Shown piece by piece: positions 1 to 8,600 of a stretch of 42,890 bases of DNA (position 1 is the first letter of the stretch; each line of letters begins with the position of its first letter). The stretch is from the NCBI GenBank assembly GCA_905479925.1, contig CAJQOL010000130.1, positions 1-42,890 on the forward strand. Reading direction: 5' to 3'. The notes beneath the pieces are model-generated. The model was not told where the DNA came from and ran no database searches. It worked only from the letters and a program-made list of their open reading frames with translations. This stretch comes from an uncultured Kangiellaceae bacterium (lineage in GTDB: Bacteria; Pseudomonadota; Gammaproteobacteria; Enterobacterales; Kangiellaceae). The position numbers were made by a program, and so were the translations under genes.

Positions 1-1134
1 AAGCTCCCCAAAGGCGTGACCCTTAAAAAAGAGCTACAGCTTCCCGTGGAAATCCCTCTGGTTATCTACGCCCCTAAAAACCACCTTGAAAATAGCTTTT
101 TCAGCAAATACAGTGTCAAGCGAATAGAGCCTGGAAAAGCACTCAAGAGCGCTTTACTGGATGTAAGCCGTAACTACTTCCCTGACACGGAAATCATCGA
201 CCTTAAATCAGATAAACCATACGGCTTTCTATTAGATATTGAACCTGACTGGGAGTTTGCGCGCGGAAAAGTAGAATCGATACTAAAATATCGCTTACAA
301 GATGCCGACGGCAAGCTTTTATTAGAAGGGGAAAAGAAATATAAAGCTGACCTAACTTATGATAACCATACTGCAGGATTCCAAAACGCTGCTACCAGAG
401 CTTATCAATTAGTAATGGTACGAATTCTCAATGTACTTAAGCCTAAAGCAGAAAACTTTACCGCCCGTAAAGCATCAAGCTCGGTCGATCCAAAATTGCT
501 CGCAAACCTCGAAAAACCGGTAAGCAGCGGCACCGGATTTTTTATTAATCAGCAAGGTAACTTGCTAACCGCAGCCCACGTTATTAATAGTTGCTTAGTC
601 ACAAAGTTGCAAAGCGATGATCAAGTTATCGACGCTACTATCGACTACACCAGTAACCTTCTCGACGTTGCGTTACTTTCCACAGATAGCAAACCCGATA
701 ATTACCTAAAGATTCGTAAAGGTGAAACCATTAATTTAGGTGAAAAAGTAACGACGGTTAGCTTTCCATTAAAAGGATTGTTGGCGGCATCACCTAATCT
801 AACTATTGGGAATGTAAGCTCTAAAAAAGCACTAACTGGCTCACTTGGTCTATTTCAATTTTCAGCACCGGTTCAACCGGGCTCGAGCGGAGGCCCAATT
901 GTTGGAGAGAAAGGTGATGTTATAGGAATTGTGACCAGTACTCTAAACTCGGCCGCATTGGCGAAAAAGGGCGTACTTTCACAAAATATTAATTTTGGAC
1001 TCAAACTTGAACACTTTAAGAAATTTCTAAGTAAGCATAAAGTTAACTACCAAGACTTCTCAAAGAAAGATAAGGGAAAAACTGACGCTGAGATTGCACT
1101 TGCTTCAACCGTGCAAATTGCTTGCTATCAATAG
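1..1134 (+). CDS. Trypsin-like serine protease (S1C/DegP-type fold), 5' end cut by window
   Basis: The frame is open from base 1, so the N-terminus probably lies outside the window; a GTG at 16 is the first possible start inside it. Counted from that GTG, residues 170-300 carry the chymotrypsin-fold triad: His188 in TAAHV, Asp217 in LLDVALL, and Ser291 in QPGSSGGP. The first ~145 residues form a separate alpha/beta domain I cannot assign. There is no PDZ domain, and the protein ends soon after the protease domain, so it is shorter than DegP/DegS. The family cleaves unfolded or signalling proteins, usually in the periplasm; a signal peptide, if present, is in the missing part. The next gene starts 10 bases after the stop, so the two are probably co-transcribed. 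The protease call is sure; substrate and location are not. Confidence 0.85.
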   Translation, partial: KLPKGVTLKKELQLPVEIPLVIYAPKNHLENSFFSKYSVKRIEPGKALKSALLDVSRNYFPDTEIIDLKSDKPYGFLLDIEPDWEFARGKVESILKYRLQDADGKLLLEGEKKYKADLTYDNHTAGFQNAATRAYQLVMVRILNVLKPKAENFTARKASSSVDPKLLANLEKPVSSGTGFFINQQGNLLTAAHVINSCLVTKLQSDDQVIDATIDYTSNLLDVALLSTDSKPDNYLKIRKGETINLGEKVTTVSFPLKGLLAASPNLTIGNVSSKKALTGSLGLFQFSAPVQPGSSGGPIVGEKGDVIGIVTSTLNSAALAKKGVLSQNINFGLKLEHFKKFLSKHKVNYQDFSKKDKGKTDAEIALASTVQIACYQ

Positions 1135-1144
1135 GACTAAAACA

Positions 1145-1753
1145 ATGAAATTTATTTTAATAATGGCGCTTTCTTTTGCTTTTTATTCAGCCTCTGCTGA
1201 TGATGCTCAACCGCCAACTACCGAACCTACAGCAACTGATGCTGCAATTGATAAACCCGTTTTTGCTTTGCCAATGAGGTACGTTTCTAGCGTTTCTGGA
1301 GATGAGTTATTTGACGCATTAAAAAAAACCAATGGCTTATCAAAAATTAGCAAAGAGCTGTATGGCAGCCCGATAGTTATGCGTAGTACGCTTGAAAAAT
1401 TTAGTACCGCCGGTGGTAGTGCATCGACGGCATTTAGTGCAATGCTAGCGGGCGGCTCTTTAGGGATTTTACCGGTAGTAACCAACAATGACTTCATTTT
1501 GCGATACGATATATTAGTTAATAGTGAAATTATTTTTGAGAAAGCCTATATTAAGAACATGACTGATGCAGTCAATATGTTTGCTCAAAACAGCGGAAAA
1601 ATGGACCCTGAAATTCTAGAATGGGTATTAAGTACTGCACCAGAGATAAACCAATTGGTCAATTCCGATGAGAATATTGAGAAACTAGTTAAGGAGTATT
1701 TGTACTACTTCCCTATTGATGAAGAAACCAAGAAACAAGACAAAAAAGATTAG
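1145..1753 (+). CDS. Secreted protein of unknown function
   Basis: I do not recognise this 202-residue protein. I take the ATG at 1145 as the start: it is followed directly by a signal peptide (MKFILIMALSFAFYSASA, likely cut before DD), and AGGA at 1134-1137 sits at good distance. The longer frame from 1094 would put a non-hydrophobic leader in front and overlap the protease gene. After a Thr/Ala/Pro-rich linker there is a folded domain (about residues 35-165) with a Gly/Ala/Ser-rich hydrophobic stretch, SAMLAGGSLGILPVV, and then an acidic/lysine-rich tail. It is most likely periplasmic or surface exposed. It follows the protease by 10 bases, so it may be its partner or substrate; that is inference only. 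Confidence 0.7.
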   Translation: MKFILIMALSFAFYSASADDAQPPTTEPTATDAAIDKPVFALPMRYVSSVSGDELFDALKKTNGLSKISKELYGSPIVMRSTLEKFSTAGGSASTAFSAMLAGGSLGILPVVTNNDFILRYDILVNSEIIFEKAYIKNMTDAVNMFAQNSGKMDPEILEWVLSTAPEINQLVNSDENIEKLVKEYLYYFPIDEETKKQDKKD

Positions 1754-1771
1754 AGCCCTTAAGCAAGGGCT
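1754..1771 (+). terminator. Small hairpin right after the secreted-protein stop codon
   Basis: AGCCCTT (1754-1760) pairs with AAGGGCT (1765-1771) around the loop AAGC, starting one base after the TAG at 1751-1753. It is followed by only a short T run (TTTACCTT), so it is a weak intrinsic terminator or attenuator. It argues against the next gene starting upstream of it. Confidence 0.4.
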
Positions 1772-1832
1772 TTACCTTCAATGCCGCAATAAAAATGATG
1801 TTGTGGTGAACGGCTGCGAGGTGAATAATAGT

Positions 1833-2621
1833 GTGGTAAGCCCCCTTTCAAGACTTACTCGCTCGTTAAAATTTGTCTTACTATTGGGCACTTTGATTTT
1901 AAGCCCCCTATATTCTATAAAAAGTATTTCTCAAGAAAATTCAGCAAAAAAAATTCCAAAAAGCTCCCGTTCCATTAAAGCTGAAAACTCGGTCAAAGAT
2001 TCCTTAGTAGAGCAGCTTACTAGCTACGACTTGAAATACGGCAGTCCAATATTTATTCGTATTTTTAAAGAAAGTAGCCAGCTGGAACTATGGCTGAAAA
2101 ACCATTTAGGGCATTTCGTTTTGTTTAAAAGTTATGCCATTTGCAGCTTTTCTGGCGATCTAGGACCGAAACTAAAACAAGGTGACTGGCAAAGTCCTGA
2201 AGGTTTTTATTTTGTAAAACCAATTCAGCTCAATCCTTGGAGCCAGTATCACCTTTCCTTTAATTTAGGCTTCCCAAATCGTTACGACCGGGAGCATAGC
2301 CGCACCGGTAGCGCATTAATGGTTCACGGTGACTGCGTTTCTATCGGTTGTTACGCAATGACTGACCCACAAATTAATGAAATATATAGTTTGGCGAGTG
2401 CAGCTCTTGAAAATGGCCAACCATTTTTTCGAGTGCATGCATTTCCATTCAAAATGACTGATGAACGTTTAGCCAAAGAAACGCAAAATCCTTGGTACTC
2501 ATTTTGGCAAAACTTAAAGACCGGCTACGATATTTTTGAACAGAGCGCTATTCCACCTAATGTGACCGTCAACAATAAACAGTATGTTTTTGATAGTCCA
2601 GCGGTTAACGTTGCTCAATAA
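1833..2621 (+). CDS. YafK/DpaA-like L,D-transpeptidase-fold protein (YkuD domain)
   Basis: The domain carries the YkuD active-site signature: His165 (VHGDCVS) and Cys173 (SIGCY). The preceding text (IFKESSQLELWL, then a GDWQSPEGFYF stretch) is the arrangement seen in E. coli YafK (DpaA), which detaches Braun lipoprotein from diaminopimelate in peptidoglycan. Other relatives make 3-3 crosslinks, so the exact reaction is open. The frame extends upstream to a TTG at 1716/ATG at 1719, but that stretch overlaps the previous gene and a hairpin and looks non-coding. I prefer the GTG at 1833, with GAGG at 1818-1821 and a hydrophobic signal (KFVLLLGTLILSPLYS) directly after it; GTGs at 1803, 1806 and 1821 are alternatives. 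It probably acts in the periplasm. The fold call is sure, the start is not. Confidence 0.8.
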   Translation: MVSPLSRLTRSLKFVLLLGTLILSPLYSIKSISQENSAKKIPKSSRSIKAENSVKDSLVEQLTSYDLKYGSPIFIRIFKESSQLELWLKNHLGHFVLFKSYAICSFSGDLGPKLKQGDWQSPEGFYFVKPIQLNPWSQYHLSFNLGFPNRYDREHSRTGSALMVHGDCVSIGCYAMTDPQINEIYSLASAALENGQPFFRVHAFPFKMTDERLAKETQNPWYSFWQNLKTGYDIFEQSAIPPNVTVNNKQYVFDSPAVNVAQ

Positions 2622-2699
2622 CGACTGTTACTCAATCAATAGGCACGAGCAATCGATAGGTTTTCAATTGATTAAGCATGAATAATTGGGGTATTTACC

Positions 2700-3320
2700 A
2701 TGAAGAAGATTAACTCGTTAGAGCAACTTGAACAGCACTACGACAAACCCTCGGAACGAGCACTTTGGAAAGAAATCGATTTTCTTAGCCCACATTATAT
2801 TGCTTTTATTGAAGCATCACCATTTGTTCTTCTATCAACCCAAGGTGAAAAAGGTATCGACTGTTCACCACGAGGCGACCCTCCGGGCTTTATTCGTGTA
2901 GTCGATAACAAACACTTATTAATCCCCGATCGGCGCGGCAACAATCGGCTAGATTCAATGCGAAATATTGTTGTTAATAATCAGGTCGGTTTATTGTTTT
3001 TGATTCCAGGTGTTGGAGAAACGATTCGCGTTAGCGGTACAGCTGAAATAATAATAGAGCCAGAACTTTGTGAATCATTTAGTATCAACGGCAAAGCCGC
3101 TACCTCTGTTTTAATGGTGACTGTAGAAAAAGCTTACTTTCAATGTCAGAAAGCACTGGTTCGCTCCCAATTATGGGGAGATGCTACAAAAGTCGATCGC
3201 AAAGATTTACCATCCGCGGGTGAAATGGTTAAATATTTTGCAGAGTTAAAAAATCAGGAGTTTGACGATGTAACCTACGATCGTAACTACCCTGAGCATA
3301 TGAGCAAAACAATCTACTAG
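2700..3320 (+). CDS. PPOX-class FMN-binding flavoprotein (MSMEG_1061-like)
   Basis: This 206-residue split-barrel protein belongs to the pyridoxamine-5'-phosphate-oxidase superfamily. The characteristic stretch SPRGDPPGFIRV, followed by LLIPDRRGNNRLDSMRN and IRVSGTAEI, matches the PPOX subgroup typified by MSMEG_1061. Members of that subgroup bind FMN (or F420 in actinobacteria) and reduce or oxidise small molecules; few have a known substrate. A soluble cytoplasmic protein is expected, with no signal peptide or membrane segment. The ATG at 2700 has GGGG seven bases upstream. It stands alone between the YafK-like gene (78 bases) and a pilin gene (108 bases). A second PPOX domain protein, fused to a reductase, occurs at 33.8 kb. 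Family assignment is firm; activity is unknown. Confidence 0.8.
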   Translation: MKKINSLEQLEQHYDKPSERALWKEIDFLSPHYIAFIEASPFVLLSTQGEKGIDCSPRGDPPGFIRVVDNKHLLIPDRRGNNRLDSMRNIVVNNQVGLLFLIPGVGETIRVSGTAEIIIEPELCESFSINGKAATSVLMVTVEKAYFQCQKALVRSQLWGDATKVDRKDLPSAGEMVKYFAELKNQEFDDVTYDRNYPEHMSKTIY

Positions 3321-3428
3321 AACTTTTGCAGCGGTAGAATCAAATGACTAAGCTTGCCAAAGCGATGGTGATGATAGTATTTATTGTTGCGGATTAGGCT
3401 TACATTTGTTAGTTTTTAAAGCATACAC

Positions 3429-3956
3429 ATGGGAATGATGGTTACCAATATGCATTTTAGAGAATCGACTAGCTTATTTAACAAGGTTAATGGCTTTACG
3501 CTGATCGAATTAATGATCGTCGTTTCAATACTAAGCATATTGGTCAGTATAGGTATCCCTTCCTATCACCAGCACACCGTTAAGACACAAATCAAACAAG
3601 CCTTGCTCTACTCCGAACAGCTGAAGCAAAACGTCAATGAATATTATCGAGTTCATCAGCGATTGCCCACCAGTAACAAACAAGCTGGGCTTCCTGAGCC
3701 AGAATATCTCATTAGCAACTATGTCACATCAGTAGAAGTTAATGGTGGCGCATTACAAATTCAGCTAGGAAATAAAATTAACCAGAAGCTGGCGGGCAAA
3801 GTCCTTACGTTGCACCCATTTACCGTTAATGATAGCGCAAAAAGCCCAATAGCCTGGGGATGCGGTTATTCCAAAGCGCCACAAGGCATGAGCAAGAAAG
3901 GCAGCAGCCGTACCGATATAGACCATTATTACCTGCCTATTCAGTGCCGAATTTAG
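3429..3956 (+). CDS. Type IV pilin-like protein
   Basis: A canonical class III signal is visible: NG|FTLIELMIVVSILSILVSIGIPSY, with Gly at -1, Phe at +1 and Glu at +5, followed by the hydrophobic N-terminal helix used for pilus packing. The globular part ends in a two-cysteine region (WGCGYSK and IQCRI), the usual C-terminal disulfide loop. Total length is 175 residues, normal for a major or minor pilin. The leader is 22 residues if the first ATG (3429) is used; ATGs at 3435, 3438 and 3450 would give shorter, more typical leaders. It is processed by a PilD-type peptidase that is not in the window. It faces the minus-strand pilP convergently, so it is its own transcription unit. Its C-terminal half resembles the pilin at 10.9 kb in layout. 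Confidence 0.85.
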   Translation: MGMMVTNMHFRESTSLFNKVNGFTLIELMIVVSILSILVSIGIPSYHQHTVKTQIKQALLYSEQLKQNVNEYYRVHQRLPTSNKQAGLPEPEYLISNYVTSVEVNGGALQIQLGNKINQKLAGKVLTLHPFTVNDSAKSPIAWGCGYSKAPQGMSKKGSSRTDIDHYYLPIQCRI

Positions 3957-4026
3957 CCTCCCTAACCCGGTACTAACGATTACAAGATGCTTTCTAACGC
4001 TTAGCTTCGACTTCTATTGTTAACAA

Positions 4027-4536
4027 TTATTGATAATTATTGCTAAGCATCAGTTTTTGTTTATTCTTTATATAGCCACATTTTAAATCCAGCTGCACTA
4101 GCACCAGCGAATCGTTATCTATCTGCTCTATCATCCAATTTTGTCGGCTAATCATACTTCCGCTAGCGAGTTGCGAAATACTTCCATTCGACCAAACCGT
4201 AACGGTACTGTTATTTTGCATCACTTTTGTTTGAATAAAGTGGATATCACCAATATCAACATCTTTTAATAGCGATTGGTGATCCGCCTGAGCAACCGGC
4301 CGGCAAGTTTTAAATGACGTTGATGGTGTTGCTGCAGTCACAAAACTATCTAGCTTAAAGACCACCGAATAAATAGCCGTTTTATCTTTATTAAATTCTG
4401 GCAATGGCTCAACTCTTCCCGACGGCCTGGCTTTCCATTCCGCTATAATTTTCTCATTTTCAGCAATCGTTTCTTCGCTAAATTGACAAGCTGTCACCAT
4501 TGGAAGCAACAGTAAAAAACACCATTTATTCTTCAT
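4027..4536 (-). CDS. pilP: PilP-like pilus assembly lipoprotein
   Basis: PilP is the inner-membrane lipoprotein that binds PilN/PilO and the secretin PilQ in the type IV pilus alignment complex. The start at 4536 gives MKNKWCFLLLLPMVTAC, a lipoprotein signal with Cys17 as the lipidated residue. The frame continues five codons further up, but that start lies inside pilO. Residues ~30-50 (ARPSGRVEPLPEF) are the conserved PilP N-terminal segment, followed by the small beta-domain (DIHFIQTKVMQNN, GSISQLASG). It overlaps the end of pilO by 11 bases, so translation is coupled. No pilQ gene follows; the next gene downstream is a convergent pilin. The sequence is divergent but context and motifs agree. 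Confidence 0.8.
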   Translation of the reverse strand: MKNKWCFLLLLPMVTACQFSEETIAENEKIIAEWKARPSGRVEPLPEFNKDKTAIYSVVFKLDSFVTAATPSTSFKTCRPVAQADHQSLLKDVDIGDIHFIQTKVMQNNSTVTVWSNGSISQLASGSMISRQNWMIEQIDNDSLVLVQLDLKCGYIKNKQKLMLSNNYQ

Positions 4537-5068
4537 AAGGGTGCTCCACATAAACCGCTAAGATTCCAGAAAAATCAAAGCTGTCAGAATCACTTGATGA
4601 TTTTATAGCGTAAGACTTAAGTGCGATTGGTGAATCCATCAATTGCTCTGAAGCCGCAAACAACGCCACAAATTGATTGACGTCGGTTAGCGAACCACTA
4701 AAATTAAAAGCGACTGACTGTTGGTCATAAAATTCGTTTTCTACAAGCTCATCTAATTGACAGTTGATACTATTCTGCAGGTTTTTTTCAATGACAATAC
4801 ACCAATCTAGCGACTGTTTCGGCTCTTTGAAGAAAGGCGAAATTGCTAGATTACTAGTCAATTGGTGTTGAATTTCGTCATATTGTTTCTGATATCCCTG
4901 TAAGTTTTTACTAACGTGAATTTTCCGCTCTATTTCACGTAATAGATCACGTTCTTTGTTTTGATCCCTTTCTACCTTTCGGCTGCTCTTCTCAAAATTA
5001 TCGTACATAAATCCGGCGACTAGAAAAAACACAACGATCACAGCAACAAGATTAAAGAATTTTTTCAT
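4526..5068 (-). CDS. pilO: PilO-like inner-membrane pilus assembly protein
   Basis: This is a bitopic protein of 180 residues: a short cytoplasmic start, one membrane helix (about residues 5-23, FFNLVAVIVVFFLVAGFMY), a charged coiled coil (24-60), and a small periplasmic alpha/beta domain ending FDFSGILAVYVEHPYEE. PilO forms a heterodimer with PilN in the periplasm and links the cytoplasmic motor to PilP. The gene abuts pilN (start at 5068, pilN stop at 5069) and overlaps pilP by 11 bases, so the three form one translational unit. An odd detail is two cysteines in the domain (DWCIVIEKN and INCQL). Identification rests on topology, size and position, because PilO sequences diverge strongly. 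Confidence 0.75.
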   Translation of the reverse strand: MKKFFNLVAVIVVFFLVAGFMYDNFEKSSRKVERDQNKERDLLREIERKIHVSKNLQGYQKQYDEIQHQLTSNLAISPFFKEPKQSLDWCIVIEKNLQNSINCQLDELVENEFYDQQSVAFNFSGSLTDVNQFVALFAASEQLMDSPIALKSYAIKSSSDSDSFDFSGILAVYVEHPYEE

Positions 5069-5599
5069 TTATTCTTCCTCTCTTGAAAAAGAATCAAACT
5101 GAATATCGATAGCTATGGTACGCGAACCCCGTTTAGAATCTTCGCTTAGCGATGCTATTGAAACATTCTTTATATTTTCTAATCCACGTAACTTTATTAA
5201 CCCAAGCTCAATACTCAATGCCGAAGGAGAGCTAACCTGTAAGCTATAACTATAACCCTCCGGTTGTTTGGAGAATTCAAGCAACTTCCATGATTTAGGT
5301 AAGTTGCTCACTAGAGAAGATAATGCATTCATTTCAAAATGATTATGTCGCGTTAGTTCATCGGTAATCATCATATAATCGACCAACATACGACGCTTCT
5401 CTCTTAACGATGCAATCTGTTTAATATCTTGGTCGATAAGTCTTATTTGTTGGTGCAAATGATCGTTGACCAAACTCTGTTGCTGGCTAACTTGGCTATG
5501 ATAATAATTGGCTATAACGAGCAAAACAGCTAGTATGGCTAAGGTAATCGCTAACCAAAGCCATATTTTCTTAATCGTCATGTTTTGTAGGAATTTCAT
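5069..5599 (-). CDS. pilN: PilN-like inner-membrane pilus assembly protein
   Basis: The 176-residue protein has the PilN plan: a cytoplasmic N-terminus of ~10 residues, one membrane helix (WLWLAITLAILAVLLVIANYY, about 13-33), a periplasmic coiled coil with RLIDQDIKQIASLREKR (about 52-68), then the fimbrial-assembly domain with LVSNLPKSWKLLEFS. In PilN the cytoplasmic N-terminus (an INLLP motif) docks to PilM; here it reads MKFLQNMTIKK and no INLLP-like motif is seen. That fits the absence of a pilM gene upstream. It is the first gene of pilNOP and is divergent from the STAND gene, 75 bases apart. A second Met at residue 7 is an alternative start. Confidence 0.75.
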   Translation of the reverse strand: MKFLQNMTIKKIWLWLAITLAILAVLLVIANYYHSQVSQQQSLVNDHLHQQIRLIDQDIKQIASLREKRRMLVDYMMITDELTRHNHFEMNALSSLVSNLPKSWKLLEFSKQPEGYSYSLQVSSPSALSIELGLIKLRGLENIKNVSIASLSEDSKRGSRTIAIDIQFDSFSREEE

Positions 5600-5614
5600 C
5601 TAAACAGTGGTTTA

Positions 5615-5643
5615 TTTACTTTTAATTGAATGATTCTTATAAT
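5615..5643 (+). promoter_or_regulatory. Predicted sigma-70 promoter of the STAND gene
   Basis: A perfect -10 box TATAAT lies at 5638-5643, with TTTACT (4 of 6 to TTGACA) at 5615-5620 and a 17-base spacer. Transcription would begin near 5650, leaving a leader of about 25 bases before the ATG at 5675. It lies within the 75-base divergent gap with pilN, so the two units may influence one another. Confidence 0.5.
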
Positions 5644-5674
5644 CGAATGACAAATATCATAGATCATTGCCTGA

Positions 5675-8600
5675 ATGAAAACTATAAGAATATTCGTTTC
5701 ATCACCATCGGATTTGACGCCTGAGCGTCAGATATCGGTTCAGGTTATCGATCGTCTGCACAACGAATTCAAACATTTTTTCGACTTAAAGCCCGTATTT
5801 TGGGAGCATGAGCCATTACTGGCAACCGAGCACTTTCAAGAAGGGTTAATTTCTCCTGATCAGTGTGACATCATGCTATGTATGCTTTGGTCGACCCTAG
5901 GCTCCCCCCTTCCCGATAATTTCAGTCGTTTAGATCAATCAAAAGGGGTTACTGGAACCGAGTGGGAGTTTGAAAAAGCTAAGCAGCATTTTGAAGAGCA
6001 AGGTTTTCCTAAAATACTCTTTTACCGCAAGATGACAAAGATAACCGTTGATATTGGTGATGCGGAAGAAGTAAAACTGGCGCAATCAAGAAAACAAGTA
6101 CTTGATTCCTTCTTTAATCGCCACTTTCATAATGATGACGACGCGCATACCTTTAAAAACGCCTATTGGCCTTTTGAAAGCCTGGACGATTTTGAAGGTA
6201 CGCTTGAAACGCATTTACGAAACCTTCTCAAAGAGATTGTATCTAACCTCACCTCTGATTCCTCTGAGCCACAAACCGCCGGTAAATCGATTACTTGGTA
6301 CCAGGGCTCTCCTTTTCGTGGATTAAATTCATTTGACTTAGAACACGCCGCCATTTTCTTTGGTCGTAGTCGAGCCAAAAGCCAAATATTTGATCAGTTT
6401 AACCAGCAGATTCATTCGGGCAAACCGTTTCTAATGACGTTAGGTATGAGCGGCAGCGGTAAGTCTTCCGTTATTAAGGCAGGCGTTCAACCACTTCTTT
6501 TGAGTCCCAAGGTTATCGAGGGTGTCGCTGAATGTCGCCGAGCCACTTTCAAACCTAGTGATTCACCGGGAAATCTCATTGAAGGAATCGCAAAGGCTAT
6601 TTTTTCAGAAACCGCGCTGCCTGAAGCTACCCCGGATAAAGAAGCGCAAGATAACCTGCTAAGGCAAATTAATCAGTCGCCACATGCCCTTGAAACACAT
6701 ATTTTCAACTCTCTGACCTTCATTAAGCAGATAAAACAATACAAGCCTATCTATAGCGTAAAGTTGTTAATTGTAATAGACCAGTTTGAGGAGTTATTTA
6801 CATTACCGGACATCAGTGAAACTGAACGCCACGCATTAATCAGCTTGATTCACTCATTAGTATCGAGTGGTCATACTTGGGTGCTCGCTACCATGAGAAG
6901 CGATTTTTTTGCCCAGTGCGAGCCTTATCCCGAACTTATAGAACTAATGTTAGGCAACGGTCAGTATCATTTGGCGCCACCAACCGGGGAAGAAATCGAA
7001 CAGATGATTGTCAGCCCTGCGCGTGCTGCAGGGTTATCATTTGCTGTCAATAGCGATGGTGTCAGTTTGTCTCAAGTATTAAGAGAACGCTCATCCAATC
7101 AGCCATCGGTATTACCCCTGCTCTCTTTTACATTAGACGAGTTATATCGACGACGCGCGGCATCTAATGTTTTAACATTTGATGCTTATGATGAATTAGG
7201 CGGCTTAGAAGGTGCTATAGCGAATCGCGCTAGTACCGTTTTTAAAACACTAAACGAAAAACAAAAACAGGCTTTCGATGAACTACTACCGTCGCTAATT
7301 ACCATACATTCCGAAGACTCAGAAACAGTCACCGCTCGCTCGGTAAATATGACATTTATTGAACGAGACCCGATCAGACAATCACTCGTTGCTATTTTGA
7401 TCTCAGAGCGATTGTTGGTTTCTCAAAGCAACCGAAAATCCCCAGAGAGCTCAACGGTGCGGTTTACCCATGAAGCCTTATTGGCTAATTGGTCAAGGGT
7501 GAAAGAATGGGTTCAATTTAACGTCGAAAAACTTAAAACCCGAGCCCGGCTAGCCTCTCAGGCGCGATACTGGGAATTATCCGGTAATAGTGATGACGAA
7601 CTACTTGTAGAAGGCAGCTTTTTTGATCAGGTCGCTGCTCTAGCTAAAGATAAAAAAGTTGACCTATCGGATTTAGAACTTAGTTTTATAAATCATTCTG
7701 AAGACAAAATACTTGAACTAGAAGCGCAGCGAAACCTAGAGGCAAAAAAGCAACAGAAGTTCCGACAACGGCTAATTGCTGCGGCTTCGGTAGCGGCGGT
7801 GTTTGTTTGCGTATTTATTTACCAGTTATATTCCAATCAGCAAGTACAACAATCTTTGCAGGAAAATAAAGCCCTGCAAAAAGTTCGAATGCAAGACTAT
7901 GTCAATGCCCAGCTGACCAAACTAGCCGCCGATGAAATGGCTAGCGGCAATAACGAAAAAGCTATAGAGTTATTGCATCAAACCAAACCGTTAGACAGTT
8001 ACTCTAATGCATACGGTCAATCTCGAGAATTGTTATACAATGCTCTCAATCAAAAAGCGATATTGCACAAACTTCCGGCTAGTTACTCGCAAGTTAACGA
8101 CGGATTGCTGCTAATTGACAGTGAAAACAAAAACGCTCCTTTCAATCTAGAGACCAACCGGTATTTCATGCCTAGAAACTCTAGCTTTAAGCTTTCGGAC
8201 TTGTCTAGCATGGCGTTTTTTTCCGCTAGCGACAACACGCTAGTCTACTCCGAAGCTAACTCTATAATCGAAAGCTGGAATGTTAAGCTTAGTGAAACAA
8301 ACTGGGTTCGCTCATACTCCCAACCAATCATAGCCGCTCATCACCTAGAGCAACTAAAAAAATGGCTAATTATTACGGAAAGTGGCGCAATAGAGCTTAT
8401 CGGCGAACAAACATCGAAAGACCTTGTTCGCATTGAAATGAATTCAAAATGGAAATACCAATTCACCGAGATCAAAAACAGTGGGAACTTACTGGTGACG
8501 GCAAGTAACAGTGAAAGTATCGAATCCATTTGGTTGGTTGATACCACGCAGCAATCGGTATCTGAAGGTTTTATAGCAAAGGTGCAAATTGCAGATGAGT

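Noticed and set aside
1716..1832. N-terminal extension of the YafK-like protein
   Set aside because: It overlaps the previous gene and a hairpin, has no ribosome site, and would place the signal peptide about 50 residues in.
4016..4027. Palindrome ATTGTTAACAAT at the end of pilP as an operator
   Set aside because: It lies between two convergent gene ends, where no promoter is expected, and a 12-base AT-rich palindrome can be chance.
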